Of a DNA stretch of 64,000 nucleotides, positions 41,801 to 56,126 are shown in pieces (position 1 is the stretch's first letter; every line of letters starts with the position of its first letter). The translations under genes and the position numbers were made by a program. This DNA is from Lingula anatina (Eukaryota > Brachiopoda > Lingulata > Lingulida > Lingulidae), in assembly GCF_001039355.2 (NCBI RefSeq), contig NW_019775524.1, positions 624,481 through 688,480 on the forward strand, given 5' to 3'. The notes under the pieces were generated by a model. It searched no databases, was not told the origin of the DNA, and was given only the letters and a program-made list of their open reading frames with translations.

Positions 41801-44769
41801 ATGTGGATGTCAAGCTACGGTAGTTCTAGTGTTGCCTTCTTATCTGAATCTTACAATACATAAGTTGTGAACCCTTCTCACCGGCCGATGTCATATAAAT
41901 CTTAGGACTTTTGACAAAGTAACAATATTGACCTTTTGTTTACAACAAATTAAGGCGTCTTCTTCGTAGCCGCTGATACCCATATGAATCTGAGCGACAC
42001 ACAATGCTGATACTGATGACCTTATTGTAACATTACAGGCTATATAGTGATCTACTGTATCTTTACACCACCAAGGTGATGAGCTACTGTACAGCTTAAT
42101 GTTTCTTGCAGACTCCACTAAAGTCACGTCAGCCTACGAGAGTTTCAGTGTTGATCTTTATTTTATTTTATTTTTTCAGACATAACCTGTAGTACCCCTT
42201 CTGCGCCAGCTGATACAACTCAGGTCGTAGCGGGCACAAACTTCGGGGACAATATCACCTATATTTGCGCGACCGGGACATCTCTCAGCAGCGGAGATCT
42301 CGTCCGAGTGTGTCAGTCTGACGAGACTTGGAGCGGCTCGGCGCCCGTCTGTGAAGGTAAGGGAATCCAGCGTGACACGTCAAAACCGCTGTTCTATTCA
42401 CATAGACAAAGTTGGGTCTAGTGAAGAGCAGAACGCATACGGGCCTCTACCTAAGTTTCCGAGGTACATCTTCCCCCTAAAATAAATTGGAATTAAAACG
42501 CAGCAAAGGCAAGAAAGTTTACATCAATGTGCTCTTCATATTATTATAAACTTGGCCTCGTCTACTACTGCATAGCTTAAATGGGTGGCGTTTTGCACTG
42601 GATATCCACATTAGAAAAAAGTCAATTTTCTCGGACATCTTTGGTAGCTCCTGTCTTATTTCCAGTGCCTCCCATTTGTTCCTCTGGTTGGACGTACGTG
42701 TCCTCTGTCGGCAGGTGCTACAGAAATTCCGGAAGTGACAGGCAGACCTACGCAAACGCAAAGACTACGTGTCAGGGGTTAGGCGGGACCATCGCCATGC
42801 CGAAGACAGCCGAGCTACAGGCAGGGATGTCAACCGTTCTGTAAGGGAATGTCCGTTTATTGCATTTTGTGTAACGGCATTTGCGGCAATCCATTCCAAC
42901 TGCCGTTCAGTAATATCATAATATAAGCAATTAACTGAAAATCATTCACAATGCAGACAAGATGGCAATTACCATGAGTAAGTATATTGTATACATATTT
43001 TTATATGTTTTCAGGGAAAATCAACAATACCACATAGGCTTAGAGCGCATGAATGGTGGAGCCAATCAGTGGGTAGACGGTACAGCACTGAGCTACAGTA
43101 ATATATGTTCTTGCGACAACTGGCAAAGTGGCACGTGCGCTTCTTACCGAACTTTGGGGACCAGTTATCTGTCCTACGGAGGACCACACATATGGGCAGA
43201 CAACTCATGCAACAACAATTTACGTTACGTCTGCGAAATATCGGGTATGTCGCTGATGAGTGCGCTTTCTGATGCCTGTAGTGAACGCCGTTGTGTCAAT
43301 GAGGTGTCGATCGCTCTCTTCAGATGCCATAAAATTTAGCTACATGTGTAATTTGTTCTAAATCTACATCTTATCTGCATTTTGATTTGAGGAAGTGCAT
43401 TTTGACAAAAGAAAGCAATACATTTTCACAAATCCTAGATTTCAGGCATTATAAAATCAACTGTATTTTATCAATACGAATTGAACTATTAACCTTGATC
43501 CTCGACCATTTTTATATTCCAGTTGAACAATGTCCTCTCCCCTCAACGCCGGCCAACGCCTCTCAGGTTGTCAACGGGCTGCGCATAGGAGACAATATCA
43601 CCTACACGTGCAACACCGGTTACTCGCTTGAAAGGGGCGACCTCGTACGGATATGTCAGGATAACGGGGCATGGAGCGGCTTGGAACCTGTATGTAAATG
43701 TGCGTAACGTAGTTCTTGATCATTTTACCAATTCTTTTTATCACAAAGGTAAATGTGTGTGAGACCAGTCATACATGTTCTAATTGATTTAATCATTTAA
43801 TTTAGTTAATTATGTGCCTGCACTGCGTTGGAGACATTAGGTTAATGCGAGTAGAGGTTTAGCCTCCCCGACCTCTTTTATATCACGTCTATCGTAAAAA
43901 TTATAAAGCGAAGTAAGCAAGGGGGCAAAGGAGAGAGGGCTCGCTTTCGTTACTTTCTTGATCCATTACCCCCGTCTTAAACCCATGTGTCTTGAAAGTT
44001 ACATATGCAGCGAGTAAAGACACATCGTATACAAATCTCTACTCCATATCAGCTTCTTATACGTTTCAAATCAAGACCGCTTGCCAAACGATTAACCAAC
44101 TTATTCAATCGGCCAGTCAAAAAAAAGCTTTAAACTACACATTCTACAAATATTTGGTCATAAAGTTGACCAGTTCCTACAGTTCGTAAAAATCCGCCAA
44201 ATGATATAGTTATATATGGCGCATTATTGCTGTGCATTCAATAGCATAATTATTTCAATGAGAGTTCGCGTAAACGACCAAGGGTCATTTATACTGGCAT
44301 CACAAAAAGTTAGACCAATATATCTGTTCAAACACCATTTATCGGGGAATGTAAAACGATATTTTTCGCACGTCTTTTAGTAATGCTATTTGAAACAATA
44401 ACGTGAAATATGGTCGAGTTTAGTGGCAATGATTTGACATGTCAACTACATGACATATAATTTTAATATTAAAGACACATAATGTAACAAGCGATAGTAC
44501 AGCTGTTTGTATTTCCTTAAACACATGCAAATTACTACAACCAGTTTCTTACACGACCCGAACCAGATTAACATGCCAAAATGCAATTTATCGGTCAGGC
44601 GATAAAAAAACTTTAAAGATTCACATTTTTAAAACTTATGGTCGTTTACTTGATCCACTCAGTTGGCCCTACAGTTCGTTATAATACGAAAGAAGATGAT
44701 GAAACTAACCCTTTGGTATTGCTTAAGTTTTTTATTTATTTATTTATTTTTTATTTTTTATTTATTTTT

Positions 44770-44810
<41 letters not shown>

Positions 44811-47800
44811 CAGCACGGTGTTGTTTTGTAGGTTTAGTGGAAGTTATTTGATTTGACCGATTTTTTTTCTACTGGCATAATACGAATCTTAACTGTCTCG
44901 TTTTCAAAATTGTAGACAGTTACAGTATCGAGGTTGCGTGCGAATCTGGGACGGTATCCCTACAGTGTCCCCATCCTATCCATATTGTGGACGCTCTATA
45001 TGGCCGGACCAACACTTTAACGTGTGTACACAGTGCCATGTCCAACACGAACTGCAACGCCAGCACGTCCTACAGCGTCGTGGCCGCAGCATGCGAGGGT
45101 CAGCAGTCCTGCTCTGTGGTAGCAAATACGGCTACATTCAGTCAGGATCCTTGTTCTGGAACCTACAAGTACCTGCAGATACACTATAGATGTCCAGGTA
45201 AACGAGTAATTGGAATTATAGTTCCACGGAGGCCCCTGATGTTCTATGTAGCTGACTTCTACTTTCTCCTGATGGTGACGACTGTGGTGACGCTATTGCT
45301 CCTACGTCGTAATGTAGTAGTATAGTGTTCTTCAATCTGCAACAGGAGTGATATTTTTTTACCGCTGATAGAGTGTTGCAAAAACAACTCTTTTGTAGGC
45401 CTAAATACATGTAGAACGATTTGCAATTACTGTCTTTTTCTGCTATTGATACGCATCTGAGGTTGTCAATGCCTGGGATTTTATTACATGTAAGTGTGTA
45501 TTGGTGGTTATAACACTGATGGAAATTAACTTGTCAATTTATTATGAAATAAATGTTTTCATTTGACCCCCAAGATTGAAAACACAACACGAACCAAGGT
45601 TAAATCTGTTAAAATGAAACTTCGTTCCTATAAAGAATTACATACAGTGCTGCATCCCACAAAGATTATAATGATAGCAATGCTCTTTTCTGTTTACAGG
45701 TGACGCCGAGCCGGTGGCATTTTGGCCGTTGGACGCTAACAGCCTAGGCACCGATTTAAGTGGGAATGGGCACCATGGAACAGTGCATAACGTCTCCTCG
45801 TCGCCCGGACCATACGGACACGCCCATGCTTTGACTTTTGCTGAAGCCAATGACTCCCATGTGGTCATACCCGCGCATGCGCAGCTTTCAGTCCAGAGTT
45901 TCACTTTGATGTTCTTTATATATCTGGAGAACTTGGACCCCAGTTGCATATTTGAGTACGCATCCAATCCAGTCGCGTCTCACATATGGCTTCACCCTAA
46001 TGGACAATCCCTAAAGGTAAACCTAATTGACTCAAGCGACCACAATCTGCAGCACTTCAGTCAGGTGAACAATATATTTACAGTGAGAACGTGGCACAGA
46101 GTGGTCGTCAGCTTCTCGCAGACTACCGGGGAACTGAGCGTGGAATCTGAGGTGTTTGACACTCAGGAGTTTACCAATAATACAAAACAATTGGGGAACT
46201 TTATTCATCACACTAACGGCCTCAATCTGCAAATAGGCAAGCGACAAGGGTTGGCCACAGAAATGTTCGACGGACGATTATCGTGTGTTCAACTGTTTGA
46301 TGACGTCATCGATGAAGACTCCAAGAATGCAGCGTGGGAACGATGCCGAGAGAGAGGGAATTTGGGTAAGCGTACTGCCTTGACACCAAATATTTGGTGT
46401 TTGGGAATCCAGTTCTATTCTCACGGCATCCTTGCAAACACATAATTTAACTATGTGATGAAGAAAAATTTAACTCTGGTTTCTCATTACACTCTTTGAA
46501 AACAATTAAATGATAAAATTTCTACCTGTCATCGTATTTATTTTTTATCTATTTGACATTAGCGTGCAATGCCCCGGATGCCGGCGTAAACGCAGTCTAC
46601 TCTGGTAACTTGACAATGGGGTCTGTGGTATCGTACACCTGTAACTTTGGTACCTCGTACGCCAGCGGGGACTCCAACAGAACGTGCCTGGGAAACTTAA
46701 CGTGGTCTGGTACACAGATGGAGTGTCAGTGTAAGCATGAGTAGGACAGCACATTGTGTTAGGTGTGACAGCCTAATGTTTTAGGTGTGAAAATCGACTA
46801 AAACTACTGCGTTGCACAGCAAATGCAACGAGAAACTAAACGTAATATTCCTCCATGCAAATATATCATGTATTTTTTACAGATGTCGTTTTCTGAATAT
46901 TTCATTAAGTAATTAGAGAATAATCTCTTAAATGGAATTTCGCTGCGATTTTGCTGATTGTTGGTGGGGATAACGTGACCTTGTATTTTTAGAACAGATA
47001 TTTTATGTTCTGGCTGCTTATGACTTTCCAAGACTTAACAGTACTTCCTCTCTACCTTCGATTGGGTCTTCAAGTCTGTAATGATAAATCACTTTTCTCT
47101 GCATCAATCTTCAGGGCTTTATAGTAAAAACACGTCCTCCCTACCCAAGAATATTCATGACCATAGTAACATCGTTTCCTCCCTACCCATGAGGAACATT
47201 CGCCTCATACCCAGTGCTATAAAATGATTCGACCAGCATTTAAAAATAACAGCATAACCAGGGCACTCTGCCAGCTGTTGTAAAACGCACGCCAATTGAG
47301 TCAAATTGTTTTTTCAGACGATCTGCAACAAGTTGCTTTCTGGCCATTTGACGGCAACAGTCTCGGCAACGACTTCACCGGAAGAGGGCACCACGGAGTA
47401 CTTCAAACCGTGATAGCAGCGCCGGGCCCTTTTGGGGCTCTTCATGCGTTGGAATTCACTCCCGCCTCTCTATCGCATGTCACAGTGCCAGCACATGCCG
47501 ATCTAGATGTCAGAAGCTTTACCTTGATTTGGCTAATGAATCCTGTGAGTGTGGGTTCAGCTGGAGTAGGTTGTATATTTGAATTCGGATATGGAAAGCC
47601 CCACGTATGGCAGTGGAATGCAGGTCCTCACTTATATGCCAACCTGGTCGATACTGCCAACCGAAACCACATTTCCACATATCAGAACGTGTTCACTGCC
47701 AACACGTGGCAGAAAGTCATCGTGCAATATGACCGAGATACGGGGACAGTTTTGTTAGGAGTGGGGACACTCGATTCGCAATATTTCAATAACTCAACTA

Positions 47801-48895
47801 GGGCGATTGGCCAGTTTGATCTGAATACAGCAGGCCACGATTTTCACATAGGCAGACGGCCTAATACCAATGTATACCTGTTCAATGGCCGGCTGTCGTG
47901 CATCCACCTTTTTGACAAAGTAGCCGACTTGCAGACAATTAACGAAGCATGGGAGCTGTGCAGAGAAAGAGGAAACTTAAGTGAGTATTTTATTGATGTT
48001 ATAATATTGAATTATTCAAATCCTAAATCAATAAACAGATATGGATATAATATTGTGTGTGTGTGAGAGAGAGAGAGAGAGAGGGAGAGAGAGAGAATAA
48101 AGACAGTTCTTGGGTTTCTAAATGTACTGCATATCGACTAGAATTGAAACTGAAAAGTAGGATTTGATGGTTTGCAGAAAACTGCTAGATATGATAAAGG
48201 GCCCATTATTAGTAACAGCCTATTCTTTTTAACTTGTAACGCCCTGGGTTAGACATGAAATTTGATTGTTTGGTTGGGCAATTGATTGTGCTTGTTGTGC
48301 CGCCTGATTGCGTTAACTGTGACAATAATTGTCATGTACGAGACTCCATTATATAAGTGGATTCAGTGGATTCAGCCAGATCCATCTGCACGTTTTTAAT
48401 CATATATATTTTTTCTTCAAGAAACATATATTTGAATACATGCCACCTTTATATGTCTGTTTCAACAAATATGATTAAAGTGTACGCGAAACAGTTAAGG
48501 TACTAAATACCAAAGGGATTAATGGGACATGACAGCTTTCGCGACATGTTCTCTTGAAGTTCCCGAAAACTGTGCTTGACATTTTGCTTTGAAAAACTAA
48601 ATGATAATGGTGTGTGCATAACAAATACAAACTAATATTGCCTCTTCTTCACTGGTATTATTTGTATTTTTTTAAAGACATTGATTGAATGGGTTATATT
48701 AACAGAGCTTTATCTTTTTCCAGAGACGTTCACTCACTGAAGAAAATCTTTCTGTTCTTTAATAAAAATCTATTTTCATGTTTTCTAATTTCTTCTAGCC
48801 TCCTGACCCTTTCTAATTACTGTGGATATCGTGTTTGAAAAATTCATTTAGGTAACAAGTTTGTTACATATTGAAACCCCTGGCCTTTGTATCAT

Positions 48896-48926
<31 letters not shown>

Positions 48927-51900
48927 TTCAGCATGTTCTGCTCCTGAACCCGGGGTAAACGCGACTTATTCGGGCAACTTAACCATGGGCTCGGTGGTGA
49001 CGTACAGCTGTAACGTGGGTCACGTGCACGCCAGCGGTGACGTCACTAGAACGTGCCTTGGAAATTTAACGTGGTCTGGGACGCAAATGGAATGTGGAAG
49101 TAAGTGTCACGCTAAAAACTGTGCTAATCTAAGCCACACACATCGTGTGTTTTAAAAGTATCAAACCAGAGCGTTTAAGAAGAGATCCGACAGAACAGAG
49201 CTAATATTAAGAAGTGCTCGTTTCCGGATTCAATCTGAACAAAAGCACTACAAAAACCAGCTATAAGGATATCGAAATTGATAACTTGTTCACATGTAGA
49301 ACATAGTACAGTTAATAAGTGCATTTTCTTTCCAGTTGTTACTTGCAGCGACCCTGGTTTCATCGACAACAGCGCCAGGCTTCCGACCATGAGCCAAACA
49401 TTCTATGGAGGGAACAACGTGACTTACACGTGCAACAGCGGCTATTTTGTAGCAAATGGTTCGTTGACACGTGTCTGTCAGGACAATAGCACTTGGAGCG
49501 ATAATCCGCCTTTTTGTGAAGGTGAGTTAGTGAAGCATAGTCTTAAATAATATCTATGAGAAATCGTCTTGATACTACATCACGGTTCCGAAAGGAAAAA
49601 ATCCTATAAGGTCCAATTGGCTCAAAATACGACGAAGACATATATTCCGCCCCCGTGCCCTGCTTATTATAAAAAAAATGTTCCAGTCGATTTTATAAAT
49701 TCGCAAGACAGTTTTTAGGCTTGTGCCCAACCCCTTCCCCGTTAGCGAAGTCTGGGATCTGCTAGTGCACGATAAACAGACAGTTTAAGGGGGGTCTTTT
49801 TTCTTAAAATATGATGCAGATCCAACCTTTTCCGGATCAAGGGAGCGTCTTGGTTGGACTTCACACGCGGTACCACCCCCACCCTTCCAATGAACTTAGC
49901 CTGCCTTCCCATAGATTTAGATCGATCCATCTGGTTCGACCTCACTCCCTGGGAGCTCACGTTAAATTGCTGTCGACTCAAGAGGCTTAAATGTCTGTCA
50001 CGTTTACCGAATCAGCTAGGGTAAATATAATTACCCCTTAACAGCCTTATTAGGCGTGACAGACATTTAAGCCGGTCGAGTTGAGAGCAATTTAATGAGA
50101 CTCCTTAGGGGGATAGATCGATCTAAATATCAGTGGGAATGGTCTCTTATAGACCTGCATAAATTGATACTTTTCAGTCATCCCTGAGTGGTCAACGCCG
50201 TGCTATGGCGATTGGGGACATGGCTACTACGGTCACTGCTACATCATCAACGACACTCTCACAGATTGGGAGACAGCGAATGATGATTGCCATAGACTCG
50301 GAGGCTACATCTGGGTCCCAGAGACAATTGACGAGAGAGACTATGTATCTGGTTTGTCAACAAATACTCGCTGGTGGGTCGGTTAGTATATATTTACTTT
50401 TAAGTAAAGTATATTTATAAGGATTTACAAAATATCCAGATTAACAGTGAGTTATTTGACCCACATAAGGGTCTATAGCTGTATATATATTTATGTTATT
50501 CGTGGTTATGTCTACTTGATATTGAACTTAACCGTGTTTAGGTTCACACAAATATAATTATTGCTGCAAAAACATGAGAGGTATAGTTGTTAGCATATAA
50601 GGATATCGGGTTTGTATTATATAAAATAAATATTGTGAAATGAATTGATGAATTTATAGATATTTGAGCACTGAATTAATTAATGACTGCATAATATGGC
50701 GTGTGGTTTGGACCATTGATTTTTATTTATCTTAAGTTGCATAGGGCAGAGCAATCTACATGTAGGGCAGAAATGGGCCACGAAATTAGGTCATACAAGC
50801 TTTTGTGAACTTGGGCGTTTTTGTGACACAAGCCAATAATTCTCGAAGACTCGTAAATACAGACTCTGATTATGAAACACCTCTTTCTTCAGGTATTACC
50901 GACCCATGGTATACTGAAGCAACTATTCCGCTGTCTGGATCTCTGTTGAAAGATGACATTTTCGGTAGCAATGAACCGGATAATTTGGACAGGGTTTACG
51001 TTCTCTTAAATACAGCTGGCATAAGTGACGCTAATTCGGGCACTACAGGCAGGAGGAACATCTGTGAGCAAAGCCCAGGTAGTATCTACAACATTGTGTC
51101 ACTATTGGTTTATATTTCTGTACAGATTGGACATTGACTTGTAAAGATTTTGTTTCTATAGCTACTTATATTTGTCTGGTCTTACCACCCAATATTTCGT
51201 CTTTGAAAGTTTTCAAAAGAAAAAATATAAGTAGCTATAGACAAAATAATCTTTTCAAGTCTATTACAATAACACAGCTAATGAAACTGTTCAACAAGAC
51301 TGGACATTGTTGGTGATTCCATTGCCTCTGTGAATGCATGATTATAGATATATATTGAAATGCTTAGTTTGAAATGTATTATATATAACGGAGAGAGGGA
51401 AATAAGGAATGTGCAGTTAATTTCTTTAGCAAAAAGAGTTTGGAGAGTCGAATTCAGTTGAGTTGAGATATCGTTACCATTTCTTTTCATATCAAATAAA
51501 CTCTATCCTGAAAGTGTCATCGATATATACGATTAATGCGAATAATTTTAAGGACACATTGTCCACCAACAAATAGACAAACCTACGCTGATGCAAACAA
51601 ACCATCTCCGTGTGATAGGCGGAGGTAACAATACAAATACATATTCCAGCTTACCTTGGCTGTTATCGTACGGATGGCGGTCTGACGGCAACCCTAAGCA
51701 GCCCCGTACACATGAACCTCCAGCAGTGTATCGAGTACTGCCGTGGCTTGTCTCGTGCCTACGCCAGTGTGTCCTCCTCGGAGTGTTACTGCACAAAGAC
51801 AGTCATTGAAGCTAACAAGGAGAACGACTTCACTCTCTGTGATACAAAATGTCCTGGAAACAAACACCAGTTCTGCGGGGGCAATGGATATGTGTCAGTG

Positions 51901-51940
51901 TATCTAGTTAGTAAGTGTCAGTGTCTCAGAGAGAGAGAGA

Positions 51941-51977
<37 letters not shown>

Positions 51978-54717
51978 TGTATTTATACTTTTAAAATACA
52001 CCTGTCTACTATAGATGAGCAGAAAGCTGCACAAATAGATAGTCGGACTAATTACTATACACTGAATATCTCTTTTCGTGATTAATGAAAAAAGGTCCAG
52101 TTTAGTAAGAACCGCTGCAACCAGTTGGACTTGGGACAATAAAAAATTGTGAACTACTGCAATTGTCTATTGTAAACCGCACTGAAACGTAATGCAGCTG
52201 ACAGTATATAAGAACAAGACTTGACTTTTACTTTTTAGCTTGGATATCAGTAGTGGCTAGTTCTTGTGATGTCCTGTATAAAAACGGTGTCCGGGAGTAT
52301 GGTCAGTATTGGGTGACAGCGGCTGGGATAGACCAAAACATCCGAGTGGAGTGTTTTCCATCAAGTGGGTATTTGTCCCGTGCTTAATCTCAGTTAATAT
52401 CCATCCATTTTTTCTTATTCTTTGGATTTGTAAAATGTTGTAAATTGTTTTTTCTTACTTTTTTTCTTGTGGTTTCAAAAGAGACCATCGAGTTGAAAGT
52501 ATCCAGTATTTCAAAAGGAACTTTTTCTGAAAACTTAAAATTGATGTCTTAATTTTGATTATACAAATGAAAAACGCGTTATGCCTTTATACAAAAAATG
52601 TTTGGGGCGATTTTAAACGATTACTAAACGTTGCAGATTATTCTACTACTATTTATAAATATGACATCATTTAAAGCTAACTACATATACGTATCAGTAA
52701 TGTACTGAAATAAATCTGTCATTTTCACGAGAGAATTTTGTTTCATATTTCGGCTTTGTTCTGAGACATTGTTTTTCTCAAGTCAAGTTTTCATACGTCG
52801 TTTCAGAACCGTGTAACAAGTGGCTGATATATCAGATCAGCGACTCATCAATATCGGCATCATCCAGCAGAAGCAACCTCTCGCGTACTGATATAAGGTA
52901 TCTGTTTTGGCTCACATACAACTCAACAGATGGATTAATTATGGGAAAACTTTCTTCATAGATCCATATATCAGCTTTTCAACTTAACCCTAGTGCAAAT
53001 TTGGATTATTGTTTCAATAATAATAATAACAATATAATTAATAATGAATATAATAATAAAGAATATAATAATAAATTATACCTGCACCACTTCAGACTAT
53101 ATGGTGAGAGTGGATGGGGTCCTGACGTCAGTGCTGACACAAACGGCTCTTGGGTTCAGCTTTCCTTGCCAAACCGGTATATAGTCACTGGCTTCAAGAC
53201 ACAAGGTATGCTTTACACTGCATGACTGGCGGGGTGGACTGTATTTTATGTTTATCGTATGTAATAATTATTTCAAAGTATTTAACGGACTGACCTTTAT
53301 GTAATTTCTTCCGTTTACAGATGTACAATAAGCTTATAAACATACGACTTTTGGGTGGATAAATTTGTTCATTGACTACCAAATCATTGAGCAAGCATAT
53401 GAAAAACGTTTTGGACACGTCATACGATTGGCCAGTATGATACATACGAGGCAGTATTCGGTAGTTTGAATTGTTTCATTTCAAGGAACAAAATGTTGTG
53501 AAATCACAGGCCTATAGCCTCCACACTTAAAATCTTTTCCTTTCATAGGACGTAATGATATTGATCAACTAGAGAGAGTGCAGAACTTTACAGTACACTA
53601 CAGAGATTCAAGTACTGGCAGTGACTGGCAGAGATATAACAATGATTCCCATGTATTTGTGGTAAGATTTAGACCAGCCATTTGGTAAACTGCACGTTTT
53701 GTCTTTGTTAAAAACTGGATAGTCGAATATGAATGGGTTGGTGTGTTCAACACATGTAAAGTAACGTCCAGTACTTTGAATACATTTAAGTGTTAGATGG
53801 ATGTTTCTTACAATACCTAATTTATTTACTTATCCATTCCATTGCCATTTATATTGCTTTCGAATAACCAACATCTTGTCTTTAAGTTTGACGCCAGAGG
53901 GCCAACGAGTAGCGATTTCAATACCCCTGTGTACAGCGAAGTTGAGAACCCGTTCATAGCCACAGATATCCGAATTCTGCCTGAAACCAGCAGCTGTCTA
54001 GGAACCGGATGCGTCATGAGGCTGGATGTCAGCGGGTGCCAGTTTGATACATTCTCAGGTAAAATAATTCTTATCCATAGTTTGGATGAGCCAGTTTCGA
54101 AACTAAAGCTGGTCAATATTTCCTTTTCAAATTCCCGTACATGTAGAAGGTTACTCCCCGCCTTGAAACATCGCAGGTCTTTGATAGAGGTTAACTGCAC
54201 AAAACGCAACTAATAGTCTGGTCTCTGATCTTTGAAACCGTTAATTTGGGTGATTAAAAAAGTGGTATTTTTCAAACATCTATGCCGTTAAATATCAGGG
54301 TCTCTAAAGCATTATCTAGATTTATTTCAATTTATCCTACCTAGAAACTGCTGTGGACGTAGGGTGTTTCCTGGATGACCCAAATCACCCAGAATTCCCG
54401 TCTATCCTGTCTTCCGGTATCACGTCAACGTCAGAATGTCGTGAGCTTTGTGTGCAGGGCGGTTACTTGTACGCTGCTGTCACCAACGGTAAGTGCAACT
54501 TGAGAATATAATTAAACGTTTCGGCACACCCACACAAAAGACTACAAGTACATTTATGAAATACATTTAAAAGGTAAACAATACCCAAATGTAGAGAACT
54601 AAACTACATTCACTGCAGCAAAACGGGCACACTAAACAGCAGAAAAACAATGAAACTAATGCCGTAAAGAAAGAAACAAATTAACACATTTAATATTATT
54701 GTAATTATTATAAAAAC

Positions 54718-54750
<33 letters not shown>

Positions 54751-55060
54751 CTCAGGGACCGTGTGCGGGTGTGGAAACCAGATTGGAAAATACGGGAAGG
54801 CAAGCACGGGGGTGTGCGATATTGCGTGCACCGGGAACCAACAGGACGCGTGCGGCGGTGAATTATTGAATTCAGTCTTCAGAGTTTGGAGTAAGTACGA
54901 CATAAGTATCTAGATCTTCTTCAAAAATGGCGGGATAAAAGAAGTTGGAAGCTGTTAACAGAATATATTTGCAAAAAGTAAAAATTTAAGAAGGCGTTAA
55001 TGCAATGAATGTGGAATAAAATGTTCATACGACAGTGACCATGACCTGTGTTGGTAATAA

Positions 55061-55091
<31 letters not shown>

Positions 55092-56094
55092 AAGATTCTT
55101 ATATGGCGCCTTACATTCTACCTCAAGGCGCCTTACAATAATGGCTTATATACTAAAATCATTCAATATGTAATTTAATCGGAGCTCACATAGGCCTATA
55201 TAAACCAGACATTAAAACATGCACATGATCAAGACCACAAATTTACCTTAATCAGGTGTAAAGTGCCCGGAGCTTCCACGAAAATCCAATATGGCTCTGA
55301 ATACCACAGAACGCTCCCATGGTGACGTTGCAAAATACACGTGTCTCCATGGATACCGGTTGCCTTCAGGAACCAATGAAACAGACATCTTGAGATGTGT
55401 TCAGAAGCAATGGATAGGGGGTATCCCTGCCCAGGGATGCGAACGTACGTTAAAACTAATTAACCTAACTTGCGTTGCTTTTTAGTTGTCGGGACGTGAT
55501 ATGTACATGTAGGCCTATATAAATACATGTCTGCCACAATCAATAACGAAACTCTCAACCGCGTATTTTAAATAGTGAACGTGACATATATTGCTTTTAT
55601 ATTATATATTCTTTATCAAAACTTGTACTTCTGAGCAATTTCTAATATAATAGATCTTTTAAAAATTAAGTTTTTAATTGATACCTCGAAGTAGGTCAGT
55701 CTTTTTGTCGTCCAGGCCCAACAATCTTGTTCTCAATTTCCATTAGACTGAATTATACTGTAAGCGGGTTCTGTTTCCTTATTAACAGGAATAGTGTGCA
55801 GCGGAGCTTTACCCACTGTGGCCAACGCGACAAGAACAGATACCGGGAATTTCTTGGATAGCACTGCCACCTACCGATGCCTCTATGGTTTCCTGTACCC
55901 AGATGGTAGCGATGTCCAGCAGATTCATTGCCAGGATACGGGGGCGTGGTCATCTTTATCACATTCTGAGTGCCAGGGTAATTTCTCCCCCAAAGCATAC
56001 TTTGGCACGTTGTATATTTTATTCACTATTTTTTAACAAGAATCCAGTTATCGTCCCAACTCGGAATCGCCCGAGACATACCAAACTCAACAGT

Positions 56095-56126
<32 letters not shown>

